NCBI GenBank assembly: GCA_014323795.1
Contig: JACONK010000007.1
Span: forward strand, 36,831-100,830
Length of the DNA: 64,000 nucleotides
Direction of reading: 5' to 3'
Origin: Paracoccaceae bacterium
GTDB lineage: Bacteria; Pseudomonadota; Alphaproteobacteria; Rhodobacterales; Rhodobacteraceae
The position numbers were made by a program, and so were the translations under genes. Positions 26,826 to 34,900 of this stretch are shown here, piece after piece. Position 1 is the stretch's first letter. Every line of letters begins with the position of its first letter. Below the pieces are notes generated by a model. The model was not told the origin of the DNA. It worked only from the letters and a program-made list of their open reading frames with translations, and ran no database searches.

Positions 26826-28229
26826 TCACACGTCTGCGGCCATCTCGCGGGTACGCCAGCGGGTGATCGCCGCCCGTACATTTTCGGGTGCCGTACCGCC
26901 GAAACTTCTGCGGCTTGCGACGGAGGCCTCAACTGTCAGTACGTCATAAACATCGCCGGTGATGCCGCCATGGACGGTCTGCATATCCGCCAGCCCCAGG
27001 GCCGACAGGTCGCAGCCCCTGTCCTCTGCCATTTTTACCAGCGCACCGGTCACATGGTGGGCGTCGCGGAACGGCAGGCCGAGTTCCCGCACCAGCCAGT
27101 CTGCCAGGTCTGTCGCGGTGGAAAAACCGCACGCAGCGGCGGTGCGCAGCCCGTCCCGGTTGGCAGTCATGTCGCGCACCATGCCCTCCATCGCCGCCAG
27201 TGCCAGCATAAGGGCGTCAGCGGCATCAAAGACCTGTTCCTTATCCTCCTGCATGTCCTTTGAATAGGTCAGCGGCAGCCCTTTCATCACGGTGAGCACC
27301 GCCACAGTGGCACCCGTGATGCGCCCGACCTTTGCGCGCACAAGCTCCGCCGCATCCGGGTTTTTTTTCTGGGGCATGATTGAGGATCCGGTGGAAAACC
27401 GATCACTTAGGGTCACGAACCGGAACTGGGCGGACGACCAGATCACCAGCTCCTCTGCAAATCGGCTCAGGTGCGTGGCACAGATTGCCGCTGACGCCAG
27501 GAACTCAAGCGCGAAGTCACGGTCAGCCACACTGTCCAGGCTGTTGGCCGTCGGCCGATCAAAGCCAAGTGCCGCGGCTGTCATATCCCGGTCAATCGGA
27601 AAGCCTGTGCCCGCCAGCGCGGCGGCACCCAGCGGGCATTCATTCATTCGGGCGCGGGCATCCGTAAACCGTGATCGATCGCGGGCAAACATTTCCACAT
27701 AGGCCATCATATGATGACCCCAGGTCACCGGCTGGGCCACCTGCATGTGGGTAAAGCCGGGCATCACCCAGTCAGCACCCGCTTCCGCCTGCGCAAGCAG
27801 CGCATCAATCAATGCTGTCAGCCCGGTGATCGCCGCATCCGCCTGGTCACGCACCCACATCCGAACATCAAGTGCCACCTGGTCGTTGCGCGAACGCCCG
27901 GTATGCAGCCGCCCGGCAGGGTCACCAATCAGTTCCTTTAGGCGTGCCTCCACGTTCATATGGATGTCTTCAAGCGCGGCAGAAAACCGAAACGTTCCGC
28001 CTTCTATTTCTGACAAGATCGTGAGCAAGCCTTCCCGGATGGCAGCGGCATCGCTATCTTCAATTATGCCCTGCCGGGCAAGCATTGCGGCATGTACGCG
28101 GGAGCCTTCGATGTCATGCCGGGCAAGGCGCCGGTCAAAGCTGATCGAGGCGTTAATCGCCTCCATAATGGCATCCGGTCCGTCCGCAAAACGCCCGCCC
28201 CACATGGTATTTGAGGTTTTATCGCCCAT
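26826..28229 (-). CDS. argH: Argininosuccinate lyase
   Basis: ArgH cleaves argininosuccinate to arginine and fumarate, the last step of arginine synthesis. The 467-residue protein begins [20 protein letters not shown] and includes [36 protein letters not shown], and the superfamily signature [20 protein letters not shown] with the catalytic Ser of the mobile loop. It is followed by the lptM-like gene and DUF2834. Its start codon lies only 28 bases from that of the divergent tlpA-like gene, so both promoters must be embedded in coding DNA or very compact. Confidence 0.97.
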   Translation of the reverse strand: MGDKTSNTMWGGRFADGPDAIMEAINASISFDRRLARHDIEGSRVHAAMLARQGIIEDSDAAAIREGLLTILSEIEGGTFRFSAALEDIHMNVEARLKELIGDPAGRLHTGRSRNDQVALDVRMWVRDQADAAITGLTALIDALLAQAEAGADWVMPGFTHMQVAQPVTWGHHMMAYVEMFARDRSRFTDARARMNECPLGAAALAGTGFPIDRDMTAAALGFDRPTANSLDSVADRDFALEFLASAAICATHLSRFAEELVIWSSAQFRFVTLSDRFSTGSSIMPQKKNPDAAELVRAKVGRITGATVAVLTVMKGLPLTYSKDMQEDKEQVFDAADALMLALAAMEGMVRDMTANRDGLRTAAACGFSTATDLADWLVRELGLPFRDAHHVTGALVKMAEDRGCDLSALGLADMQTVHGGITGDVYDVLTVEASVASRRSFGGTAPENVRAAITRWRTREMAADV

Positions 28230-28257
28230 GGAATTGCCCCCGCCGGAAAGGCCCGGA

Positions 28258-28824
28258 ATGACCTTTTTGAAAACGCTTCTTTGCGCGGTTCTTTATACGG
28301 TCGTGATTCTGTCCGCCACCCCCGGGACGGCGATGGCCAGGGACATTGCGCTGCGGGCAGGCGACATGCGCAAGCTGGTATTTCACGAAAATCCGCAAGC
28401 CGTACCAGACGTGCCCTTTTGGGATGAATCCGGCCAGGATATAACGCTGGACAGATATAAGGGCAAAGTCGTGCTTTTGAATTTTTGGGCCACCTGGTGT
28501 GCCCCCTGTCGGCATGAAATGCCGGCGCTGAATGCGCTGCAGCAGGAAATCGGCAGTGATGCGTTCCAGGTGGTGACCATCGCAACGGGCCGCAATCCGC
28601 CCCCCGCCATCGCCCGCTTCTTTGCGAAAGAAAGCATCAATGCGTTGCCGAAATACCGCGACCCGAAACAGGCCCTTGCCCGTGGCATGGCTGTTTTCGG
28701 CCTGCCGATGACAGTTATCCTGAACCGTGACGGTCAGGAAATTGCCCGCCTGCGCGGAGCTGCGGAATGGTTCACGCCGGAGGCAATAAACCTGATGCGT
28801 GCGGTGATCGGGGCTGAAAGATGA
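28258..28824 (+). CDS. TlpA family periplasmic thiol:disulfide reductase
   Basis: The 188-residue protein has an N-terminal signal peptide ([24 protein letters not shown]) and a thioredoxin fold with the redox motif [17 protein letters not shown] (CAPC). The cis-Pro segment [21 protein letters not shown] is present. TlpA-type proteins reduce periplasmic disulfides, often during cytochrome maturation. I start at the ATG at 28258 (MTFLK), which has GGAAAGG upstream; an in-frame ATG at 28228 overlaps the divergent argH start. The argH/tlpA divergent arrangement is conserved in Rhodobacterales. Confidence 0.93.
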   Translation: MTFLKTLLCAVLYTVVILSATPGTAMARDIALRAGDMRKLVFHENPQAVPDVPFWDESGQDITLDRYKGKVVLLNFWATWCAPCRHEMPALNALQQEIGSDAFQVVTIATGRNPPPAIARFFAKESINALPKYRDPKQALARGMAVFGLPMTVILNRDGQEIARLRGAAEWFTPEAINLMRAVIGAER

Positions 28825-29134
28825 CCATCCGGCCGTTCCGGCGGTGCGATTCTCGGCAAACATGCGGGCCCGGGCACAGCCCCGGTCCGCGGTGATCCTT
28901 CACACCCGATCCGTCTTCACGTATTTCATCGCAACGGCGCGGTTCGGGATGTCGGCGGAAACTCCGGTAACGGGAGATAATCCAGGAGAAATTTGCCACC
29001 TTTCTCAACCGCTATATCGCACCTGGCATACCCGTCACAGAACTTCATATGTTCCCGAAGAAGGAAAATTGCATCCGGAATCCGGATTGTGTGATACAGC
29101 CCCGCACTGCGTTGAAACAGACAGAGATGGCCGG
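28825..29134. other. 310-base spacer upstream of the AlbA_2 gene
   Basis: The frame of the downstream gene is open through much of this stretch, but composition and lack of family similarity argue it is not translated. No hairpin terminator for tlpA was recognised. Confidence 0.4.
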
Positions 29135-30896
29135 ATGATTACCGATGACGAAATCCGCAGGCACCTCCGTTTGGGGGAGGATGGCCTGTGGGAATTCAAG
29201 CAGATTGAATTCAGGGGCAACAAACCGGTTAGCCCGAGAAGAGAAGATCTGGCGGATGAACTTGGTGCCTTCGCCAATGCGGATGGCGGAATTCTGCTTT
29301 GCGGGGTGACGGATGCCGGAGACATTCAAGGCATGTCACGTGAACAGTTGGAAAAACTGGATAGTCTTCTGGCGGAAGTCTGTAATGACAGCATTGACCC
29401 GCCGTTGCGCCCCGCAATTTACCACAGAGAGATTGATGACACGGCCTTCATAGTCGTTGAAATTCCACGGGGCGAAGCACTGAACACGCGGGGTGGGCAG
29501 GCGTTTCGCCGCGTTGGCGCAAGCAAACGCAAACTGGGTGAAGATGAAAAGCTGCGGCTGGCGAACAATCGTGCTCAGCACCGGTATCGCGGGTTTGACA
29601 AGCAGACTGTAGCCGAAACAGGGTTCGCAACCCTTGACAGGCAACTTTGGGAACCGTTGTTAAGTGTCGCAGGGGCTGCCGATCCACAGCGCGGATTGCA
29701 GAATCTCCGGCTTCTTGCACCAGATGAGTTCGGCATTGTTCGTGCAACGAACGCCGGAATACTGCTTTGCGCACAGACACCGCAAAACTGGTTGTCGCAT
29801 GCCACAATCATCGCGACGCATTATCGGGGTTCTGATCGCGCTTCCGGGCAGCTGGATGCCCGGGAAATTGCGGGGCCGCTTGCCCAACAGATTTCGGAGG
29901 CCGTTCAGTTTGTTGTTCGCAACATGCGCGTTTCCGCCCGCAAGGTGCCCGCACGGGAAAATCTTGTCCAGTATAGCAAAAATGCCGTATTTGAAGCGGT
30001 CGTTAATGCGGTCGCACATCGGGATTATGCCATGTCATCCCGAAACATCCGTTTGTCCATGTTTAAGGATCGCCTGGAAATCGAGTCGCCTGGCACTCTT
30101 CCAAACGGCATGACCATCGAGGGTATGGAATCAGGCCAGGCCACGCGGAACGAAGTTATCACCTCCGTATTCGGTCGTATCCCTGTTGCTGATGCGGCAG
30201 GTTCTGACCATCGCAGGTATCTGATGGAACGCAGGGGGGGATGGGGTATCGATTATCCGGGCTAAAACCTGGGAAACAGCAGGTCAATTACCCGATTACG
30301 AACTGGTCGATGAATCGGTGCTGGTATTGCGCATTCCTGCCGCCAGGCTTGAGGTCGTTCCTGCGGATGCAACAGTTACCGTGCATTCCGAAGGCGATGC
30401 CCTTGCCGGTATTGAAGTGCTCGCGCTCTTTCCCAACAAGACATGGGTGCGGGCCGTAACCGATGAAACCGGCAGCGCGAAACCGAACCTTTACACAGCA
30501 AATCTGCCGATGACGGTCTATGCGGCCGGGCACGGTTACGCAGCCGGTCTGGTGCGTGAATGGGTGCCGGGCCAGGGCGGGCTGATGCTGGAACTCAAAA
30601 CGCTTGGTGCCGGAGGTTCCGTAATTTTTGAAAGTGACACGGGGCATCTGCCAGGCCTGAAGGGTCGGCTTAACCCGATACGTGATACATCTGACCGAAC
30701 GTATCTGTACGCCGATAATATCGCAATTGATGAAGGAAAACAGCAACCGGTAACGTTTTTTCCGGGTAAGCCAATACGGCTTACAGACGCTCATGGGGTG
30801 GAAATGTCAGTTACAATTGTCGATATTTGGGGGCGGTCCGCCCTGGTTGAATACAGGCCTTTTGCTGGTCATCTTCCTGCCGAAGAAGATGCCTGA
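29135..30896 (+). pseudogene. Schlafen AlbA_2 / HATPase_c_4 protein split by a frameshift at a G7 tract
   Basis: The first frame (29135-30265, 376 codons) has an N-terminal AlbA_2 domain: LRLGEDGLWEFKQIEFRGNK, DLADELGAFANADGGILLCG and FIVVEIPRGEALNTRGGQAF. A central region and the C-terminal ATPase-like segment LVQYSKNAVFEAVVNAVAHR, YAMSSRNIRLSM, then ATRNEVITSVFGRIP follow. It stops soon after ERRGGWG. In the next frame the expected domain continues as GDGVSIIRAKTWETAGQLPD and runs open to 30896. One G too many in the run at 30234-30240 explains the break. Intact members of about 580 residues are predicted nucleic-acid-binding ATPase-like regulators linked to defence or stress. The lesion may be a phase-variable state, a true pseudogene or an assembly error. 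No partner gene is coupled. Confidence 0.82.
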
Positions 30897-30986
30897 AGGG
30901 ATATATGTCGAACGAATAAATCCAGAATAAATCCAATTGTATTGAACAAGGCGGGTACGCCCGATTGTTCCGGCTTTTCCACGATT

Positions 30987-31595
30987 TCAAGGGAACGCTG
31001 GCACGATTTCCTTGTCCCGCCCCTGTGCGGAACCAGCGGTGAGCATGCCTGTTCTGCCCGGATACCGGGCATTGGGCTTGTTGCGCCAGACAAACCTGAC
31101 CTGCACGGGGATTCGGTGTTTATCGGCAAGCCGGGCAATTTCTTTCCAGGCGGCAGTAGCGGCAAAACTCTGGATTGAAATCCCGATTTCAGGAAAATAC
31201 CGGTACCCTTTTTCCTCATACCTGAAAGCCCTGGCCCCGACCTCCAATGCCCGGACCAGTTGTTCACCTTCCAATCCTGTGGAGTTCTTCACTGCCGCAA
31301 TCATACCGACCATGACGTATATCCATTTCGGATTCCGGATCGGTTTTCCATCGATCCATGCTGCAACCGGCTTCGTATGGGCAAGGTTCGGTGCGGTTTC
31401 AAATGTCAGGACATCATCGCCTGACGGCCCGGATGTGTCCGTCACGTCATTGTCACGTTCCAGACCTAGCTCATCCATCACGAATCGGGTAATGTGGCCA
31501 ATCGTTTCACCTGGCGACCCGGTTCCGAACCAGTGCCTGAGTATGCCGATATCCGCGAATGTTGCGTCATTAACCTGAACTTTTACGGGCATCAT
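30987..31595 (-). CDS. Unrecognised soluble protein divergent from the NicX operon
   Basis: I do not recognise this 202-residue protein. It starts MMPVKVQVNDATFADIGILR (a TTG start 15 bases upstream is possible). It contains FGTGSPGETIGHITRFVMDE, a Gly/Asp-rich loop, the aromatic block GKPIRNPKWIYVMVGMIAAV, and RYFPEIGISIQSFAATAAWK. A basic tail VRFVWRNKPNARYPGRTGM ends the fold. No signal peptide or membrane helix is evident. It converges on the end of the frameshifted AlbA_2 gene and is divergent from the NicX operon, with about 226 bases between starts. Composition is normal for the window, and the frame is probably real. Confidence 0.65.
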   Translation of the reverse strand: MMPVKVQVNDATFADIGILRHWFGTGSPGETIGHITRFVMDELGLERDNDVTDTSGPSGDDVLTFETAPNLAHTKPVAAWIDGKPIRNPKWIYVMVGMIAAVKNSTGLEGEQLVRALEVGARAFRYEEKGYRYFPEIGISIQSFAATAAWKEIARLADKHRIPVQVRFVWRNKPNARYPGRTGMLTAGSAQGRDKEIVPAFP

Positions 31596-31730
31596 GCACA
31601 CTTTCGTCAACAGGAATTCCGGAATCGCCTGTCACTAACCCTGTTCCCTGTCCGGCACAAGGCCGTCACGCCCGGTGCTTCATCGGGGGAACAGCGCGCC
31701 GAAGTGCTGTCTGAAACGGCCCATGATACG

Positions 31731-31770
31731 GAATATATTATTTTGCATATTTTCTATTTTCGTTCATCCT
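31731..31770 (+). promoter_or_regulatory. AT-rich candidate promoter of the NicX-like operon
   Basis: A 40-base stretch (GAATATATTATTTTGCATAT and following bases) is strikingly AT-rich in otherwise GC-rich DNA and lies 50-90 bases upstream of the NicX-like start. It fits a promoter or regulator site. No operator palindrome was identified and the call rests on composition and position only. Confidence 0.3.
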
Positions 31771-31821
31771 GGGCACAAAGAGGGATCGAACCCGCACCAG
31801 AACCGCACCGGGGACAGTCAT

Positions 31822-32856
31822 ATGATTTCAGATCGGATTGAGGCCAAATGGATCACCGCGTTTGAAGAGATATTTCAGGCATGCAAGGCAGGCCGCGACG
31901 AGACGGCGGTGATCCTGAGCGAAAGCCAAAGCCGTGACCTGAACGTGCATCTGGCAGAGCTCGCCCTGGCCCGAATGGGGGTGACCTTCTATCACCTGCG
32001 GGTACCGACGCCCCGCAGCACCGCACCTGCAATCCTGCGGTCTACCGGTACAGCCCTTTGCCTGACCGGACAGGACAAGGCAGTGGCAGCATTGGCGGCG
32101 GCGGATTTCGTTGTCGACATGACGCTGGAAGGGCTGATGCACACGCGCGAGACGCGGCGGATACTCCGGGGCGGGGCGCGGATCCTGAACGTATCCAACG
32201 AACATCCGGACGCTCTTGAACGCATGCGCCCGGATGACAGCCTGAAGGCCCGTACGCTGGATGCCGTGCGCACGTGCCGCCAGGCGCAGGTGATGACCGT
32301 GACCAGTGGTGCGGGCACCGACCTGACCGTGAATATGGCAGGAAACACCTCCGTCGGTGTCTGGGGGTGGACCGACAGGCCCGGCACACTGGCACACTGG
32401 CCCGGCGGGATTGTCGTCAGCTTCCCGGCTGCCGGATCGGTGAACGGTCGGCTGGTATTTCAGCCGGGTGACATGAACCTGACCTTCAAACGCTACTTCG
32501 ATACCGAGGTGAGCTTCACGGTGAAAGACGATTACGTGACAGCAGTGGAAGGCAAAGGCGCGGACGCCCGCCTGATGCGCGACTATCTTTCGGCTTTCGG
32601 CGACAAGGAGGCCTACGCGACCTCGCATGTCGGCTGGGGGCTCAACAGGGCGGCCCGCTACGAAGCCCTGACGATGTACAGTGCCCGCGATACCAACTGC
32701 ACGGAACTGCGTGCTGTGGCGGGCAATTGCCTGTATTCCACCGGCGCGAACGAATTCGCGGGCCGCTTTACCCGGGGTCATTTTGACCTGCCGATGATGG
32801 GCTGCACCATAGCGGTGGACGGCATCGCGGTGGTGGAGCAGGGGTTCCTGCTTTGA
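31822..32856 (+). CDS. NicX-like 2,5-dihydroxypyridine 5,6-dioxygenase family protein
   Basis: The 344-residue protein aligns by motif along its length with NicX of Pseudomonas putida (about 350 residues), an Fe(II) dioxygenase that opens the pyridine ring of 2,5-dihydroxypyridine to N-formylmaleamate. Visible blocks: HWPGGIVVSFP at 192-202, LMRDYLSAFGDKEAYATSHV at 251-270, GWGLNRAARYEAL, GNCLYSTGANEFAG and GHFDLPMMGC. The three iron ligands known in NicX (two His and one Asp) correspond to His269, His320 and Asp322, all present. The same fold is shared with M29 aminopeptidase-like proteins, so substrate is uncertain. The ATG follows GGGGACAGTCAT. Its stop overlaps the next gene by four bases; it heads a four-gene coupled operon. 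Confidence 0.85.
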   Translation: MISDRIEAKWITAFEEIFQACKAGRDETAVILSESQSRDLNVHLAELALARMGVTFYHLRVPTPRSTAPAILRSTGTALCLTGQDKAVAALAAADFVVDMTLEGLMHTRETRRILRGGARILNVSNEHPDALERMRPDDSLKARTLDAVRTCRQAQVMTVTSGAGTDLTVNMAGNTSVGVWGWTDRPGTLAHWPGGIVVSFPAAGSVNGRLVFQPGDMNLTFKRYFDTEVSFTVKDDYVTAVEGKGADARLMRDYLSAFGDKEAYATSHVGWGLNRAARYEALTMYSARDTNCTELRAVAGNCLYSTGANEFAGRFTRGHFDLPMMGCTIAVDGIAVVEQGFLL

Positions 32857-33632
32857 TGAAGCGGGCCGCGGGCCTCGAATATGAGGAGTCAGGTGCCGGA
32901 ACGCCGATCATCTGCCTGCACGGGATCGGCGGCAACACGTCTTCTTTCGGCCCGCAGTTTGGCGGCCTGCCCGGGTACCGCCTGATCGCGGTCAACCTGC
33001 CCGGCTACGGTAATTCTGATCTGATGGACGACCCGACATTTCCGAAACTCGCCGCAAGGATCGTGGATTTTCTTGATGCGTGTGGGCTGCAAGCCGCCCA
33101 CCTCTGCGGCCAGTCCATCGGCGGGATGATCGCCATGGAAACCGCGTGCGTTACCCCGGATCGCGTTGCCTCGCTCGTGCTCATCGGAACCACCGATGCC
33201 TTCGGCGGGCGGGATCACAGATTTAAGGATGCCTTCCTGGCCGCACGCCTGAAACCGCTCGACGCGGGCGAAACACTCGCCACGCTGGCACCGAAGTTCG
33301 TGTCCGGGATCGCCGGGCCGGATATATCCGACGCAGCGTACGACAGTGCCGTCGCCTCCATGGCCGCAGTGCCGGAGGCGACGTATCGCGCCATCATCCG
33401 CTGCCTCGTCACCTTCAACCGCCGCGATGACATCGCAACGCTCACCATGCCCGCATGCCTGATCGCAGGTACGCACGATACCAATGCCCCTGCCAAAACC
33501 ATGGCCCGCATGGCTGACAGGATGCCAAATGCCGAATACCACCTGGTTGCGGGGGCGGGGCATCTGATCACCCTCGAAAAAGGGGCGGAGACCAACGCAA
33601 TCCTGCAAACATTCTACGGGGTATTGCCATGA
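32853..33632 (+). CDS. Alpha/beta hydrolase, possible deformylase or thioesterase of the NicX operon
   Basis: The 259-residue protein has the hydrolase oxyanion motif LHGIGGNTSSF near residue 22, the nucleophile elbow GQSIGG with Ser88, a candidate Asp209 in GTHDTNAP and His237 in GAGHLITLE, a complete catalytic triad. The order fits the alpha/beta hydrolase fold of small-molecule hydrolases such as 3-oxoadipate enol-lactonase and N-formylmaleamate deformylase (NicD). Next to a NicX-like enzyme, deformylation or C-C/thioester hydrolysis of the ring-opened product is a reasonable guess. The gene overlaps both neighbours by four bases (ATGA). Confidence 0.85.
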   Translation: MMKRAAGLEYEESGAGTPIICLHGIGGNTSSFGPQFGGLPGYRLIAVNLPGYGNSDLMDDPTFPKLAARIVDFLDACGLQAAHLCGQSIGGMIAMETACVTPDRVASLVLIGTTDAFGGRDHRFKDAFLAARLKPLDAGETLATLAPKFVSGIAGPDISDAAYDSAVASMAAVPEATYRAIIRCLVTFNRRDDIATLTMPACLIAGTHDTNAPAKTMARMADRMPNAEYHLVAGAGHLITLEKGAETNAILQTFYGVLP

Positions 33633-34900
33633 AACAGGATCACATCGCCACGGACCGCGATGCACCCATATTTGACCCGGACACCTGGAACCTGACTGGC
33701 CGGCAGGTGGCACTGGCCACCATCGCCCGCGACATGGGGCAGGACAAGATGCACATCCGGGCGGAAAAATATGACCGTGACGCGACCTTCCCGACCGAAA
33801 ATTTCAGGGACTTCGCCCAAAACGGCCTGCTCGGGATCGCGATCCCCAGGGAATACGGCGGCCTGGGAGCTGATTTTAAAACCTACATGCTGACGGCGGC
33901 AGAGATCGGGCGTTACTGCGGGGCCACTGCGCTGGCCTTTAATATGCACGTCTGTTCATGCCTTTGGTCCGGGGTTCTGCTGGACACGCTTGACTATGAT
34001 ACGGGGCAGAAGCAGGAACACGCCCGGAAACGGGCAGTGCATTACGCCCGAATTCTTGAACACGGCAAGATCTACGCACAACCCTTTTCGGAAGGGGGTG
34101 CTGCGGCGGCAGGGAAAAAAGCTTTCGCCACCACCGCGCTCCGCACCGGTGGCGGCTGGGTGGTGAATGGCAGGAAGATATTCGCCTCGCTGTCGGGCCA
34201 CGCCGATTTCTACGGTGCCCTGTGTACAGAACTCGACGCGCCGGATGCGCGAATGCACCGGGCGAACACCATGTATCTTGCCATCCCGGCGGATGCCGAT
34301 GGCGTAGATGTGGAGGGCGCGTGGGATCCGCTTGGCATGCGGGGCACGGTTTCCCGCACACTGATCTTCAGGGACGTCTTCGTGCCAGACAGCGCACAGC
34401 TTATGCCGCGCGGGATCTACTTTCAGGCAGCCAGACGCTGGCCGCATATGTTTATGACGCTAACTCCCGCCTATGTCGGCCTGGCGCAGGCGGCCTACGA
34501 CTTCACGGTAAGATACCTGCGCGGAGAAATGCCGGGCACACCGCCAGTCAAACGCCGCATGTATGCGACCAAACAGATCGCGGTGGCGCAGATGAGGGTT
34601 ATGCTTGAACAGACCATGGCACTCTGGTTTCAGGCCATATCGGAGGCACGCCCAAACCCGTCACAAGACAGCCTGCTGCGCGCCTGGGCCGCGCAATACA
34701 CGGTGATGGAAAACGCCAACGAACTGGCCCGGACGGCCATCCGCACCTGCGGCGGGCAATCGATGCTGCGCTCGCTCCACCTCGAACGCATTTACCGCGA
34801 CTCGCGCTGCGGATCACTGATGCTGCCCTGGACGGCGGAACTGTGCCTGGACATGCTGGGGCGCGGCACACTTTACAGGCCCGGCGAGACGGACGACTGA
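33629..34900 (+). CDS. Acyl-CoA dehydrogenase-like flavoprotein, atypical active site
   Basis: The 423-residue protein has the three-part acyl-CoA dehydrogenase layout: helical N-terminus (ENFRDFAQNGLLGIAIPREY, GGLGADF), a beta domain with GGGWVVNGRKIFASLSGHAD and DPLGMRGTVSRTLIFRDVFV, and a helical C-terminus with AIRTCGGQSMLRSLHLERIY. The usual substrate/FAD loop (YAITEPGAGSD-like) reads YAQPFSEGGAAAAG. The terminal segment reads ERIYRDSRCGSLMLPWTAE instead of the EGTxEI motif that carries the catalytic Glu of many dehydrogenases. The enzyme may therefore be an oxidase or hydroxylase of the same fold, or use a Glu elsewhere. It overlaps the hydrolase gene and abuts the CoA ligase (TGATG). 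Confidence 0.85.
   Translation: MKQDHIATDRDAPIFDPDTWNLTGRQVALATIARDMGQDKMHIRAEKYDRDATFPTENFRDFAQNGLLGIAIPREYGGLGADFKTYMLTAAEIGRYCGATALAFNMHVCSCLWSGVLLDTLDYDTGQKQEHARKRAVHYARILEHGKIYAQPFSEGGAAAAGKKAFATTALRTGGGWVVNGRKIFASLSGHADFYGALCTELDAPDARMHRANTMYLAIPADADGVDVEGAWDPLGMRGTVSRTLIFRDVFVPDSAQLMPRGIYFQAARRWPHMFMTLTPAYVGLAQAAYDFTVRYLRGEMPGTPPVKRRMYATKQIAVAQMRVMLEQTMALWFQAISEARPNPSQDSLLRAWAAQYTVMENANELARTAIRTCGGQSMLRSLHLERIYRDSRCGSLMLPWTAELCLDMLGRGTLYRPGETDD

Noticed and set aside
28228..28257. Upstream ATG of the tlpA-like gene overlapping the argH start codon on the other strand
   Set aside because: It would add a charged Pro-rich stretch before the signal peptide; the ATG at 28258 has a ribosome binding site and yields a normal signal.
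31770..31800. tRNA-like TTCGATCC sequence on the minus strand
   Set aside because: GGGTTCGATCCC resembles a T loop, but the flanking bases do not form a five-base T stem and no acceptor, D or anticodon arm is present.
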